A DNA stretch of 64,000 nucleotides, from positions 4,879,001-4,943,000 of the forward strand of contig NZ_CP096040.1 in NCBI RefSeq assembly GCF_023935105.1, read 5' to 3'. A program made the position numbers and the translations under genes. The notes below the pieces were generated by a model, which did not search any database, was not told the DNA's origin, and saw only the letters and a program-made list of their open reading frames with translations. Shown here piece by piece: positions 45,346 to 55,356 of the stretch; position 1 is the stretch's first letter, and every line of letters starts with the position of its first letter. Source of the DNA: Caulobacter segnis. Lineage in GTDB: Bacteria; Pseudomonadota; Alphaproteobacteria; Caulobacterales; Caulobacteraceae.

Positions 45346-47157
45346 GTGATCGACCACAACAAGGCCGCCGAGCGGGAAATCGCCGATCATGGCGTCATCG
45401 GCAACCTGTCCACCACGGCCCTCGTGGCCACGGACGGCGCCATCGACTTCCTATGCTGGCCCCATTTCGACAGCCCAACCATCTTCGCCGCCTTGCTCGA
45501 TGTCGACCAGGGCGGGGTCTTCGTGCTGTCGCCGCGGATCGACGATGCGCGCACAATGCAGATGTACCTGCCCGACACCAACGTGCTGCTGACCCGCTGG
45601 ATAGGCGAAACCACCAGCGTCGAGATCATCGACCTGATGCCCATCCCCGACGCGAACGGCGACTGTGTCTGCCGCCTGATCCGTAGCGTGCGCGTGACGC
45701 GCGGAACCGTGACCATCGACCTGCGCTGCACGCCGCGCCCGGACTATGCCCGCCAGCGCCCCAAGGTGACGGTGATCGAAGACGCCGCCATGTTCTCGAG
45801 CCCTGACGGTCTGAGCCTGCGCCTGACCGGCCCCGTCGCCTTCGCGGCGGAAGACGACGGCGCCACCGCCCGCTTCACGCTCAACGCCGGCGAGCGCGCC
45901 GACTTCGTGCTCGACGACGAGGCCTCGCCCCGGCTCGAAGGCCACGCGCTGGAGGCCGCCATCCAACGCACCACCCGCGACTGGCGGGACTGGGCCAAGC
46001 GCTCGACCTACAAGGGCCGCTGGCGCGAGGCGGTCACCCGATCGGCCCTGGTGCTCAAGCTCCTGACCTCGAAGCGTCATGGCTCGATCGCCGCCGCCGC
46101 GACCTTCGGTCTGCCCGAGGCCCGGGGCGGCTCGCGCAACTGGGACTACCGGGCGACCTGGATCCGCGACGCCTCGTTCACCGTCTACAGCCTGATGCGC
46201 CTGGGCTACCTGGATGAGGCCACGGCTTTCACCCGCTGGGTCGCCGACCGCGCGGTCGAGTCCGGCGGCCGCCTCGACATCATGTACGCCATGGACGGCT
46301 CGCCCGAACCGCCGGAAACCGCCCTGGATCACCTGGCCGGCTACGGCGGGGCCAAGCCCGTCGTGATCGGCAACGCCGCGGCGGGCCAACTGCAGTTGGA
46401 TATCTACGGCGAGCTGCTGGATTCCATCTATCTGAGCAACAAGTACGGCGAGGCGATCTCCCACGCCGACTGGCTGGGCGTGCGCCACGTCGTCGACCAT
46501 GTCTGCAAGACCTGGCAAACGCCGGACGCGGGGATCTGGGAGGTTCGGCGCGAGCCGCGCGAGCACCTGCACTCACGGCTGATGTGCTGGGTGGCGGTCG
46601 ACCGCGCCATCCGCCTGGCCAGCAAACGTTCGCTGGCCGCCCCGTTCGAGACCTGGATCCAGGCCCGCAACGCCATCAACGACGACATCTGGGAGAACTT
46701 CTGGAACCCGGAGCTGGGCCATTTCGTGCAGAGCAAGGGCAGTCGCGAGCTGGACGGCGCGATCCTGATGATGCCGCTGGTGCGCTTCATCGGGGCCAAG
46801 GATCCGGCCTGGCTGGCGACGCTGGACGCCATTGGCGAGCAGCTGACCGACGATGGCCTGGTGCGCCGCTACGCCGGCGAGGACGGATTGACCGGCCGGG
46901 AGGGCAGCTTCGCGGCCTGTTCGTTCTGGTACGTCGAGTGCCTAGCGCGCGCGGGCCGTCTCGAGCAGGCGCGGGCCAATTTCGAGAAGCTACTGCGGTA
47001 CGGCAACCATCTGCACCTCTATGCTGAGGAGTTCGACGCCCGGGCCCAGCTGATCGGCAACTTCCCCCAGGCGTTCACCCACCTGGCCCTGATCAGCGCG
47101 GCCTTCTACCTGAACCGGGCGCTCGACGACGACAAAAGTCAGCAGTGGCGCGCCTAG
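45346..47157 (+). CDS. Glycoside hydrolase family 15 (glucoamylase/trehalase-like)
   Basis: 603 residues from GTG 45346. N-terminal beta domain (DHGVIGNLSTTALVATDG, WPHFDSPTIFAALLD), then an (alpha/alpha)6 barrel with SRNWDYRATWIRDASFTVY and a C-terminal DGLVRRYAGEDGLTGREGSF, where the last Glu is a candidate catalytic residue. No signal peptide, so cytoplasmic; such GH15 proteins hydrolyse trehalose or short glucans. It precedes the pentose-phosphate operon by 114 nt and could feed glucose into it. Confidence 0.9.
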   Translation: MIDHNKAAEREIADHGVIGNLSTTALVATDGAIDFLCWPHFDSPTIFAALLDVDQGGVFVLSPRIDDARTMQMYLPDTNVLLTRWIGETTSVEIIDLMPIPDANGDCVCRLIRSVRVTRGTVTIDLRCTPRPDYARQRPKVTVIEDAAMFSSPDGLSLRLTGPVAFAAEDDGATARFTLNAGERADFVLDDEASPRLEGHALEAAIQRTTRDWRDWAKRSTYKGRWREAVTRSALVLKLLTSKRHGSIAAAATFGLPEARGGSRNWDYRATWIRDASFTVYSLMRLGYLDEATAFTRWVADRAVESGGRLDIMYAMDGSPEPPETALDHLAGYGGAKPVVIGNAAAGQLQLDIYGELLDSIYLSNKYGEAISHADWLGVRHVVDHVCKTWQTPDAGIWEVRREPREHLHSRLMCWVAVDRAIRLASKRSLAAPFETWIQARNAINDDIWENFWNPELGHFVQSKGSRELDGAILMMPLVRFIGAKDPAWLATLDAIGEQLTDDGLVRRYAGEDGLTGREGSFAACSFWYVECLARAGRLEQARANFEKLLRYGNHLHLYAEEFDARAQLIGNFPQAFTHLALISAAFYLNRALDDDKSQQWRA

Positions 47158-47271
47158 AGTCCGCCATTCGACAGAACGCTGTGTTTCGGCGGAACTGCGT
47201 CTTGGAGGCGGGGTTTTCCTAACGATCGCGCGTTCCTACATCGACGGGCTGACGCTCTTCAGGAGATCCAG

Positions 47272-49359
47272 ATGGCGGCTCAAACGGTCGATCCGCGGGA
47301 GCAGGATTTGGACGCGCTGGCGATCACCACCCTGCGCACCCTGGCGATCGACGCGGTCGAGAAGGCCAATTCCGGCCATCCCGGAACGCCCATGGCCATG
47401 GCCCCGGTTGGCTATACCCTGTGGAGCCGGTTCCTGCGCTATGACCCGGACAAGCCGGACTGGCCCAACCGCGACCGTTTCGTGCTGTCGGCCGGCCATG
47501 CCTCAATGTTGCTCTACGGCCTGCTGCACCTGACCGGCGTGCGTGAGATCGACGCCGAGGGCCGCCCGACCGGCCAGCCCGCCGTCAGCCTCGAGGACAT
47601 CCGCCAGTTCCGGCAGCTGTCGTCCAAGACTCCGGGCCACCCCGAATACCGCATGACCACTGGGGTCGAGACCACCACCGGCCCGCTGGGCCAGGGCTGC
47701 GGCAATTCGGTGGGCATGGCCCTGGCCGAGCGCTGGCTGGCCGCGCGCTTCAATCGCGACGACGCCCAGCTGTTCGACCACGACGTCTACGTGCTGTGCG
47801 GCGACGGCGACATGATGGAGGGCGTCTCCAGCGAAGCCGCCTCGCTGGCGGGCCACTACAAACTGTCGAACCTGTGCTGGATCTACGACAGCAACACGAT
47901 CAGCATCGAGGGCCACACATCCCTCGCCTTCACCGAGGACGTGGCCGCGCGCTTCCGGGCCTATGGCTGGAAGACCCTGCATGTCGACGACGCCAACGAC
48001 ACCGCCGCCCTCGCCCGCGCGATCGAGACCTTCAAGGCCACCGAGGACGCCCCGACCCTGATCGTCGTCAACAGCGTCATCGGATATGGCGCGCCGACCA
48101 AGGCCAATACCGAGAAGGCGCACGGCGAGCCGCTGGGCGCGGACGAGAGCAAGGCCGCCAAGCGGTCCTACGGCTGGCCGGAAGACGCCCAGTTCCTGGT
48201 GCCCAACGGCGTCGCCGACCATGCCCACGCCGCCGTCGCCGACCGCGGCCGCCCGCTGCGCGAAGCCTGGGACGCGACCTTCGCCCGCTATCGCGAGCGC
48301 TATCCGGACCTGGCCGAAACCTTCGAGCGCCTGCGGTCGGGCAAGCTGCCCGACGGCTGGGACAAGGACATCCCGACCTTCGCGACGGACGCCAAGGGGA
48401 TCGCCTCGCGCGACGCTGGCGGCAAGGCGCTCAACGCTATCGCCCAGCACGTCCTGGGCCTGGTCGGCGGCGCGGCGGACCTGTCACCCTCGACCAAGAC
48501 CGACCTGACCTTCGAAGGCGCGAGACAGCTGCAGGCCGACGACTACGGCGGTCGCACCATGCACTTCGGCGTCCGCGAGCACGCCATGGGGTCGATCGCC
48601 AACGGCATGGCGCTGTCTTACCTGCGATCGTTCACCGCCACCTTCCTGGTGTTCAGCGACTATATGCGGCCGCCGATCCGGCTGGCGGCGATCATGGAGA
48701 TCCCGACGGTCTTCGTGTTCACCCACGATTCCATCGGAGTCGGCGAGGACGGCCCCACCCACCAGCCGATCGAGCATCTGGCCGCCTTGCGCGCCATTCC
48801 CGGGCTCAATGTCATCCGCCCGGCCGACGCCAACGAGACCGCCCAGGCGTGGAAGATGGCCATGGCCCAGTCGAACGAGCCCAGTTGCCTGATCCTCAGC
48901 CGCCAGGCCCTGCCGACCATCGACCGCACGCGCTACGCCGCGGCCGACGGCCTGGCCAAGGGGGCCTATGTCCTGGCCGACTCCGACGGGACGCCGCAGA
49001 TCATCCTGCTGGCCACCGGCAGCGAGGTCCCCCTCGCCGTGGCGGCACACGAAACCCTCGCGGCCGCCAGCATCCGCTCGCGCGTGGTGTCGATGCCGTC
49101 CTGGTCGGTGTTTGAAAAGCAGGACGCCACCTATCGCGAGCAGGTCCTGCCGCGCGCCGTCCGGGCGCGCCTGGCCATCGAGCAGGCCGGTCCGATCGGC
49201 TGGGACCGCTATGTCGGCTTCGATGGCGAGACCATCACCATGAACACCTTCGGCGCCTCGGCCCCGCTAGCCAAGCTGCAGGACAAGTACGGCTTCACGC
49301 CGGACAAGGTGGTCGCGCGGGCCAAGGCGCTGATCGCCAAGCTGGAAGAACAGTCATGA
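47272..49359 (+). CDS. tkt: Transketolase
   Basis: 695 residues. Thiamin-diphosphate enzyme: KANSGHPGTPMAMAP, TGVETTTGPLGQG, GDGDMMEGVSSEAASLAGH (Mg/TPP motif) and FTHDSIGVGEDGPTHQPIEHLA in the pyrimidine domain. It moves two-carbon units between sugar phosphates in the non-oxidative pentose-phosphate pathway. AGGAG precedes the ATG. It overlaps tal by 4 nt. Confidence 0.97.
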   Translation: MAAQTVDPREQDLDALAITTLRTLAIDAVEKANSGHPGTPMAMAPVGYTLWSRFLRYDPDKPDWPNRDRFVLSAGHASMLLYGLLHLTGVREIDAEGRPTGQPAVSLEDIRQFRQLSSKTPGHPEYRMTTGVETTTGPLGQGCGNSVGMALAERWLAARFNRDDAQLFDHDVYVLCGDGDMMEGVSSEAASLAGHYKLSNLCWIYDSNTISIEGHTSLAFTEDVAARFRAYGWKTLHVDDANDTAALARAIETFKATEDAPTLIVVNSVIGYGAPTKANTEKAHGEPLGADESKAAKRSYGWPEDAQFLVPNGVADHAHAAVADRGRPLREAWDATFARYRERYPDLAETFERLRSGKLPDGWDKDIPTFATDAKGIASRDAGGKALNAIAQHVLGLVGGAADLSPSTKTDLTFEGARQLQADDYGGRTMHFGVREHAMGSIANGMALSYLRSFTATFLVFSDYMRPPIRLAAIMEIPTVFVFTHDSIGVGEDGPTHQPIEHLAALRAIPGLNVIRPADANETAQAWKMAMAQSNEPSCLILSRQALPTIDRTRYAAADGLAKGAYVLADSDGTPQIILLATGSEVPLAVAAHETLAAASIRSRVVSMPSWSVFEKQDATYREQVLPRAVRARLAIEQAGPIGWDRYVGFDGETITMNTFGASAPLAKLQDKYGFTPDKVVARAKALIAKLEEQS

Positions 49360-50480
49360 GCAACCGCCTGAAGACCCTCGCCGCCGCCGGACAGGGCGTT
49401 TGGCTGGATTTCGTCGATCGCGAGTTCCTGGCCGATGGCGGACTGGACAAGCTGATCGCCGAGGACGGCCTGACCGGCGTCACCTCCAACCCCTCGATCT
49501 TCGAGAAGGCCATTGGCCACAGCGACGCCTATGACGAGGCGGTGAAGACCTTCGTGAAGGCCCACCCCGACGCCGACGCGACGGCAGTTTATGAGAGCCT
49601 GGCCATCGCCGACATCCAGACGGCGGCCGACGCCCTGCTGCCGACCTACGATCGCCTGGACGGCAAGGATGGCTATGTCAGCCTCGAGGTCTCGCCCTAC
49701 CTGGCCAACGACACCGACGGCACGATCGCCGAGGCGCGGCGGCTGTGGAAGGCGGTCGACCGGCGCAACCTGATGATCAAGGTCCCCGGCACGGACGCCG
49801 GCGTCCCGGCCGTCCGCGCGCTGATCGAGGACGGGCTGAACATCAACATCACCCTGCTGTTCTCGATCGAGGCCTACCAGGCCGTGGCCGAGGCCTATCT
49901 GGCTGGGCTAGAAGCCCGCGTCGCCAAGGGCCGGCCCATCGACAGGATCGCCAGCGTCGCCAGCTTCTTCGTCAGCCGCATCGACACCCAGATGGACAAG
50001 AAGATCGCGGCGCTGGACACGGCTGACGCCAAGGCGCTGGCCGGTAAGATCGCCATCGCCAACGCCAAGCTGGCCTATGCCTGGTACCAGGACCTGATCG
50101 CCAGCCCGCGCTGGACGGCGCTGGCCGCCAAGGGCGCCATGCCCCAGCGGCTGCTGTGGGCCTCGACCGGGGTCAAGAATCCCGACTATCGCGACGTGCT
50201 CTATATCGAAACCCTGATCGGCCCCGACACCGTCAATACCGTGCCGCCCAAGACCCTGGACGCCTTCCGCGACCACGGCGAGGTCGACCAGACCCTGACC
50301 GAGGGGACCGCGGACGCCAGAGCCATACTGGAGAAGGCGGCCGCCCTGGGCCTGGACCTACCCGGCGTCACGGCGGCGCTGGTCGCCGACGGCGTCAAGC
50401 AATTCTCCGACGCCGCCGACACCCTATTGGCCGCCGTCGAGGAAAAGCGCCGCGCCTTCGTCCAAGACACAGCGGAATAA
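49356..50480 (+). CDS. tal: Transaldolase
   Basis: 374 residues, long (TalB-like/mycobacterial) type. The Schiff-base lysine is K142 in LMIKVPGTDAG; GVTSNPSIFEKAI and NINITLLFSIEAYQ match the family. It shifts dihydroxyacetone units in the non-oxidative branch. It overlaps tkt (ATGA) and lies 47 nt before gnd. Confidence 0.96.
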   Translation: MSNRLKTLAAAGQGVWLDFVDREFLADGGLDKLIAEDGLTGVTSNPSIFEKAIGHSDAYDEAVKTFVKAHPDADATAVYESLAIADIQTAADALLPTYDRLDGKDGYVSLEVSPYLANDTDGTIAEARRLWKAVDRRNLMIKVPGTDAGVPAVRALIEDGLNINITLLFSIEAYQAVAEAYLAGLEARVAKGRPIDRIASVASFFVSRIDTQMDKKIAALDTADAKALAGKIAIANAKLAYAWYQDLIASPRWTALAAKGAMPQRLLWASTGVKNPDYRDVLYIETLIGPDTVNTVPPKTLDAFRDHGEVDQTLTEGTADARAILEKAAALGLDLPGVTAALVADGVKQFSDAADTLLAAVEEKRRAFVQDTAE

Positions 50481-50527
50481 TCCTACGGCACAATCGCCGC
50501 GCCTCAACATCTCGAAGGGACCCAGTC

Positions 50528-51505
50528 ATGAAGATCGGTGTGATCGGCCTTGGCCGCATGGGCGCCAACATCGTCCGTCGTTTGATGCGCGGCGGCCATG
50601 AGGTGGTGGTGCACAACCGCTCGCCCGAGCCGGTGCAGGAACTGGCCAAGGAAGGCGCGATCGCCTCGACTGATCTTCAGGACATGCGCGCCAAGCTGGG
50701 CCAGAGCGCGATCTACTGGGTGATGCTGCCGGCCGGCGCGGTCACCGACGAGACGATCGATGAGATCGCGGGTTTCGCCAGCCCCGGCGACATCATCATC
50801 GACGGCGGCAACAGCTTCTACAAGGACGACATTCGCCGGGCCAAGGCGTTGCGCGCCAAGAACCTCGACTATGTCGATGTCGGCACCTCGGGCGGCGTCT
50901 GGGGACTGGAGCGCGGCTACTGCATGATGATCGGCGGCGACGACGCCGTGGTCAGCAAGCTGGACCCCATCTTCGCGACCCTGGCCCCGGGCTATGGCGA
51001 CATCGCGCGCACCAAGGGCCGCGACGCCGCCGACGATCGCGCCGAGCGCGGCTATATCCATGCCGGTCCGGCCGGCGCCGGGCACTTCGTCAAGATGGTG
51101 CACAACGGCATCGAGTACGGCCTGATGCAGGCCTATGCCGAGGGCTTCGACATCCTCAAGAACAAGGCCTCAGAGCTCCTGCCGGAGGACGAGCGCTTCA
51201 CGCTGGACCTGCCCGACATCGCCGAGGTCTGGCGCCGCGGCAGCGTGATCAGCTCCTGGCTGCTGGACCTCAGCGCCTCGGCCCTGGCCAAGGACGGGGC
51301 CCTTGACGGCTTCAACGGCAAGGTCGCCGACAGCGGCGAAGGGCACTGGACCATCGAGGCGGCCATGGAAGAGGCCGTGCCGGCCAACGTGCTGTCGGCC
51401 GCGCTCTACGCCCGCTACCGCTCGCGCAGCGAGAACACCTACGGCGAGAAGCTGCTGTCGGCCATGCGCTTCGGCTTCGGCGGCCACGTGGAGACGCCGA
51501 ATTGA
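50528..51505 (+). CDS. gnd: 6-phosphogluconate dehydrogenase, decarboxylating, short type
   Basis: 325 residues, the short form (usual NADP form is about 470). Rossmann motif IGVIGLGRMGANIVRRL, substrate motif DVGTSGGVWGLERGYCMMIGG (split), catalytic HFVKMVHNGIEYG. Short forms tend to prefer NAD; here HNRS after the second strand does not settle the cofactor. It makes ribulose 5-phosphate. ATG 50528 follows AAGGGA. Overlaps zwf by 4 nt. Confidence 0.94.
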   Translation: MKIGVIGLGRMGANIVRRLMRGGHEVVVHNRSPEPVQELAKEGAIASTDLQDMRAKLGQSAIYWVMLPAGAVTDETIDEIAGFASPGDIIIDGGNSFYKDDIRRAKALRAKNLDYVDVGTSGGVWGLERGYCMMIGGDDAVVSKLDPIFATLAPGYGDIARTKGRDAADDRAERGYIHAGPAGAGHFVKMVHNGIEYGLMQAYAEGFDILKNKASELLPEDERFTLDLPDIAEVWRRGSVISSWLLDLSASALAKDGALDGFNGKVADSGEGHWTIEAAMEEAVPANVLSAALYARYRSRSENTYGEKLLSAMRFGFGGHVETPN

Positions 51506-52974
51506 CGCAGCGCCCTCCCCTCGCCCCCGACGCCTCCCTGGTGATCTTTGGTGCGATGGGCGACTTGGCGCGTCGGCTGCTGGCGCCGTCGCTGGCCAAT
51601 CTGCGGCGGGACGGGCTGATCGGCGAAGGTCTCTCGGTCATCGGCGTCAGCCACGGCGAGGGAAACGACGAAGACCTGGCCAAGGCCTTGGGTGAGTTCA
51701 TCCCGCCGGATGACGCCGCCGCGAAGTCGGCGTGGAGCGCGCTGCGCGGCGGGATCACCTATCTGCAGGGCGACTTCACCGAGCCGGCGACCTTCCAGGC
51801 CCTGGCCGACAAGCTGAAGGGCCAGGCCAACGTAGTCTTCTATCTGGCCACCAGCCCGTCGTTCTTCGCCGAGATCGTGGAGGGCCTGGGCCACGCCGAC
51901 CTCCTCGATGAAAGCGAGGGCTTCCGCCGGGTGGTGATCGAAAAGCCGTTCGGCGTCGACCTCGAGTCGGCCAAGGCCCTCAACGCCCGTCTGCTGAAGG
52001 TGGCGACCGAGGAGCAGCTCTATCGGATCGACCACTTCCTGGGGAAGGACACCGTCCGCAACATCCTGGTCGCGCGGTTCGGCAACAGCCTACTCGAGGC
52101 GGTGTGGAACAACCGCTTCATCGACCACATCCAGATCACCGCCGCCGAGACGATCGGCGTGGGCACGCGCGGCAAGTTCTATGACGCCACCGGCGCGCTG
52201 CGCGACATGGTCCCCAACCACCTTTTCAAGTTGCTGGCCATGGTTGGCATGGAGGCGCCCAACAGCTTCGACGCCGAGGCCGTGCGCGCCGAGCGGGCGC
52301 GGGTGATCGGCGCGATCCGCCCGCCCTCGCCCGAGGACGCCAAGACCAACATGGCGCGCGGCCGCTACACCGCCGGCCAAGCGGCCGGCAAGCCGCTCAA
52401 GGACTATGTCGCCGAGTCGGACGTCGCGGCGGACGGCGACACCGAGACCTATGTCGCCCTGAAGCTGGAGGTCGACACCTGGCGTCTGGCCAGCGTGCCG
52501 ATCTACCTGCGCACCGGCAAGGCGATGTCGACGCACGACACCGAGATCGTCATCGCCTTCAAGCCCCCTGCCCTGGCGCTCTTCCGCGAATCCGAAGGCC
52601 CGACGCCGGCCAACCAGCTGATCCTGCAGATCGGGCCCGACGAGGGCATCACGCTCGATTTCGTCGCCAAGGCTCCTGGACCGCTGGCTAACACCGCGCC
52701 TGTCTCGATGGCCTTCCGTTACAAGGACCATTTCGAGATGGGCGGTTCGACCGGCTACGAAACCCTGATCTACGACGTGCTGATCGGCGATCCGTCGCTG
52801 TTCCAGCGCGGCGACGAAATCGAGGCGGCCTGGCGGGCGGTGCAGCCGTTCCTGACCTTGATGGCGCAGGGCGACGCCCCTCTGGAGGATTACGCCGCCG
52901 GCAGCGATGGCCCCGCCGGCGCCGACGCCCTGATGGCGCGCGATGGCCGCCAATGGCATCGTCTGGGCTCATGA
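51502..52974 (+). CDS. zwf: Glucose-6-phosphate 1-dehydrogenase
   Basis: 490 residues from TTG 51502, overlapping the gnd stop. Active-site motif RIDHFLGKDTVRNIL with the catalytic His; NRFIDHIQITAAETIGVG and GYETLIYDVLIGDPSLF match the family. The N-terminal dinucleotide motif reads GAMGDLARRLLAPSL: the Lys of the usual RKL triplet is Leu, as in a divergent branch of alphaproteobacterial enzymes. It oxidises glucose 6-phosphate to the lactone. ATGA overlap with the HAD gene. Confidence 0.95.
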   Translation: MTQRPPLAPDASLVIFGAMGDLARRLLAPSLANLRRDGLIGEGLSVIGVSHGEGNDEDLAKALGEFIPPDDAAAKSAWSALRGGITYLQGDFTEPATFQALADKLKGQANVVFYLATSPSFFAEIVEGLGHADLLDESEGFRRVVIEKPFGVDLESAKALNARLLKVATEEQLYRIDHFLGKDTVRNILVARFGNSLLEAVWNNRFIDHIQITAAETIGVGTRGKFYDATGALRDMVPNHLFKLLAMVGMEAPNSFDAEAVRAERARVIGAIRPPSPEDAKTNMARGRYTAGQAAGKPLKDYVAESDVAADGDTETYVALKLEVDTWRLASVPIYLRTGKAMSTHDTEIVIAFKPPALALFRESEGPTPANQLILQIGPDEGITLDFVAKAPGPLANTAPVSMAFRYKDHFEMGGSTGYETLIYDVLIGDPSLFQRGDEIEAAWRAVQPFLTLMAQGDAPLEDYAAGSDGPAGADALMARDGRQWHRLGS

Positions 52975-53789
52975 GCGTGCTCCCCATCAAGCTCCTGGTT
53001 TCCGACGTCGACGGCACGCTGGTGCGTGGCGATAAGACGTTGTCCCAGGTTACCATCGACGCCTTCGGCCGCCTGCGTACTGCGGGGATCACCGCCACGC
53101 TGATCAGCGCTCGTCCGCCCAGCGGGATGCTTCGCTTGGCCAAGGCGTTGGACATTCCAGGCCCTCTCGGCGCATTCAACGGCGGCACGCTGATCGACGC
53201 CAGCGGCGCCGTGCTCAGCGCCCAGCGGCTGGAGCCAGACGTCGCGACCACGTCGCTCGCCCTGCTGGAGGCGGCCGGCGTCGACATCTGGCTGTTCGCC
53301 CACGGGCTCTGGTACAGCCGCGACACCCGCAACATCCATACCGACCACGAGCGCTTGGCCGCCGATACCGAGCCGACTCTGGTCGCCGACTTCTCCGGCC
53401 TCGACCGGGTCGACAAGATCGTGGCGATCAGCGAGGACCACGCAGGCCTCGCGCGGCTGGAAGCCAAGGTCATCGCCGCTGTCGGCGAGCGCGCCACGGT
53501 CGCCCGCTCGCAGCCCTACTATCTCGACATCACCGCCCCGGCCGCCAACAAGGGCGATGGCATCGCCGCGGTCGCCAAGGCCGCCGGCGTGTCGCTCGCC
53601 GAAACCGCCGCGATCGGCGACATGGCCAACGACCTGCCGATGTTCGCCCGCGCGGGTCTGGCCATCGCCATGGGCCAGGCGCCCGAGCACGTCCGGGCGG
53701 CGGCGCGCTTCGTCACCGCTTCCAACGACGACGACGGCGTCTCCAGGGCCATCGACCGCTACATCCTGCGCACGGAGGCCCCGGCATGA
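52971..53789 (+). CDS. Cof-type HAD-IIB family sugar-phosphate phosphatase
   Basis: 272 residues. Motif I LLVSDVDGTLVRGD (nucleophile Asp), motif II STLISARPP-like region TLISARPPSG, motif III Lys in NKGDGIAAVAK, motif IV IGDMANDLPMFARAG. Cof subfamily with a large cap. It occupies the place where a 6-phosphogluconolactonase gene is often found in such operons, but it is a phosphatase fold, not a lactonase. Overlaps zwf and rpe by 4 nt each. Confidence 0.9.
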   Translation: MSVLPIKLLVSDVDGTLVRGDKTLSQVTIDAFGRLRTAGITATLISARPPSGMLRLAKALDIPGPLGAFNGGTLIDASGAVLSAQRLEPDVATTSLALLEAAGVDIWLFAHGLWYSRDTRNIHTDHERLAADTEPTLVADFSGLDRVDKIVAISEDHAGLARLEAKVIAAVGERATVARSQPYYLDITAPAANKGDGIAAVAKAAGVSLAETAAIGDMANDLPMFARAGLAIAMGQAPEHVRAAARFVTASNDDDGVSRAIDRYILRTEAPA

Positions 53790-54460
53790 GCCGGCCGATC
53801 AAGATCGCGCCCTCCGTCCTGGCGGCCGACTTCACGCGGCTGGGCGAGGAGGTGCGCGCCATCGACGCCGCCGGCGCCGACTGGATCCATGTCGACATCA
53901 TGGACGGCCGGTTCGTGCCCGAGATCTCGTTTGGCCCTTCGATCGTCAAGGCGATCCGCCGGAGCACCGCCAAGCCGTTGAACGTCCACCTGATGGTCGT
54001 CGAGCCGGAGCGATCGCTGGAACGCTATCGCGACGCCGGCGCTGATCACCTGCTGGTCCAGGCCGAGCCGGGTTCGACGGTCCACCTGCACCGCGTGCTC
54101 TCCCAGGTGCGCGAGCTGGGCTGTCGCCCAGGCGTCGTGATCGATCCCGCCACCCCGATCGCCTGGATCGAACACGTGCTGCACCTGGTCGATATCGTGC
54201 TGGTGATGACGGTCAATCCCGGCTTCGGCGGCCAGGCTTTCCTTCCCGAGATGCTGCCCAAGATCGCCGCCTTGCGCCAGCTGTGCGACGCCCGGGACCT
54301 GTCGCCGCACATCGAGGTCGACGGCGGCCAGGACGCCCATACGGCCTCCGCCGTCATCGAAGCCGGCGCGGACGTCCTGGTGGCCGGAACCTCGATCTTC
54401 AACTCGGGCGACTATGCCCAGGCGATCCGCAAGCTGCGCAATTATGCTCCTGGGCCGTGA
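53786..54460 (+). CDS. rpe: Ribulose-phosphate 3-epimerase
   Basis: 224 residues, TIM barrel: APSVLAADFTRLGEEV, HVDIMDGRFVPEISFG, MTVNPGFGGQAFLPEML and EVDGGQDAHTA contain the catalytic Asp pair and metal ligands. It interconverts ribulose and xylulose 5-phosphate. Last gene of the pentose-phosphate operon. The 172 nt after it have no clear terminator; a 28-codon frame from 54474 there is too short to support. Confidence 0.96.
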   Translation: MSRPIKIAPSVLAADFTRLGEEVRAIDAAGADWIHVDIMDGRFVPEISFGPSIVKAIRRSTAKPLNVHLMVVEPERSLERYRDAGADHLLVQAEPGSTVHLHRVLSQVRELGCRPGVVIDPATPIAWIEHVLHLVDIVLVMTVNPGFGGQAFLPEMLPKIAALRQLCDARDLSPHIEVDGGQDAHTASAVIEAGADVLVAGTSIFNSGDYAQAIRKLRNYAPGP

Positions 54461-54632
54461 GCGCGTGGCCGTATGGTGGGACCGCATACAGCAGACGAGC
54501 GACAGAAGCGGTATTTGGATCGCTTCCAGGAACTGGACGATCAGCGCCTATTACTATGAAGACTTGGGCCGTTCGCCGACGACCGCAACGGACTTGCTAG
54601 CCGTCCCCGTCGGCCAGAGTTGACCCAGGCGG

Positions 54633-55301
54633 CTACCCAGGACGCCGTCCACCGGCGGAAATTCGTCTGGAATTCAAGGCCTTGGCGATGACTGGCGCCA
54701 AGGCCTGGCCGATCCGCTTGGCGCCCTCCGCGTTGGGATGGAGGCCATCGCGCTGGATCAGCGTCGGATTGCCACTGACCCCGGCCAGGATGTTGGGATA
54801 GAGCGGCACGGCGAATTCTCGCGCCAAACTGGGATAAACCGCGTTGAACTCGCGGGCGTAGGCGGCTCCGATTATCGGCGGCGCGCCGACACCCACCAGC
54901 ACCGCCTTGATGCCTCGCGCCTTCAGTTTCTGGAGAACGCCGCGCAGATTGGCCTTGGTCTTGGACGGCTCGACGCCCTGTAGCAGATCATTGCCGCCCA
55001 GTGCGACGACGCAGAGGGTCGTGTCGTTGCCGACGCTGAAGCCGACCCGCGCTAGCCCGCCGCCACTGGTGTCGCCCGAGACGCCCGCCGCTCGGACGAT
55101 GGCGGGAACCCCCATCTTCTGGAGCGCTGACTGGAGCTGGGCCGGCATGGCGTCGCGCGCGGGCAGGCCTAGCCCAGCCGTGATGGAGTCGCCTAAAACC
55201 GTGACGACGGCGGACTTCGGCGCGGCGGCGATCTGAGTCATCAGGCCCAGACCGAGCAAAAATCGGCGGCGGCTGGGAAAACGCTGTGCGGTGGGGCTCA
55301 T
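54633..55301 (-). CDS. tesA: Exported GDSL arylesterase (TesA-like)
   Basis: 222 residues with a twin-arginine-like signal (SRRRFLLGLGLMTQIAAA). SGNH blocks: VLGDSITAGLGL (nucleophile Ser), GVSGDTSGGG, ALGGNDLLQG, DGLHPNAEGAKRI. Periplasmic thioesterase/lysophospholipase/arylesterase. Divergent by 55 nt from the ABC pair, the conserved tesA-ybbA-ybbP arrangement. Confidence 0.93.
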   Translation of the reverse strand: MSPTAQRFPSRRRFLLGLGLMTQIAAAPKSAVVTVLGDSITAGLGLPARDAMPAQLQSALQKMGVPAIVRAAGVSGDTSGGGLARVGFSVGNDTTLCVVALGGNDLLQGVEPSKTKANLRGVLQKLKARGIKAVLVGVGAPPIIGAAYAREFNAVYPSLAREFAVPLYPNILAGVSGNPTLIQRDGLHPNAEGAKRIGQALAPVIAKALNSRRISAGGRRPG

Positions 55302-55356
55302 GCCTTCCTATGTAGGGCTGCTGTCGGCGGAACAAGACCGCCTCATAGGAAGCGAC

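Noticed and set aside
47191..47215. EcfG-type promoter before tkt
   Set aside because: GGAAC-N16-GGTT has a mismatch in the key CGTT box; too weak to list.
54461..54632. Small gene after rpe (28 codons from 54474, or a 69-codon frame overlapping rpe)
   Set aside because: Neither has a ribosome site or typical codon bias, and the frames conflict; nothing else supports translation.
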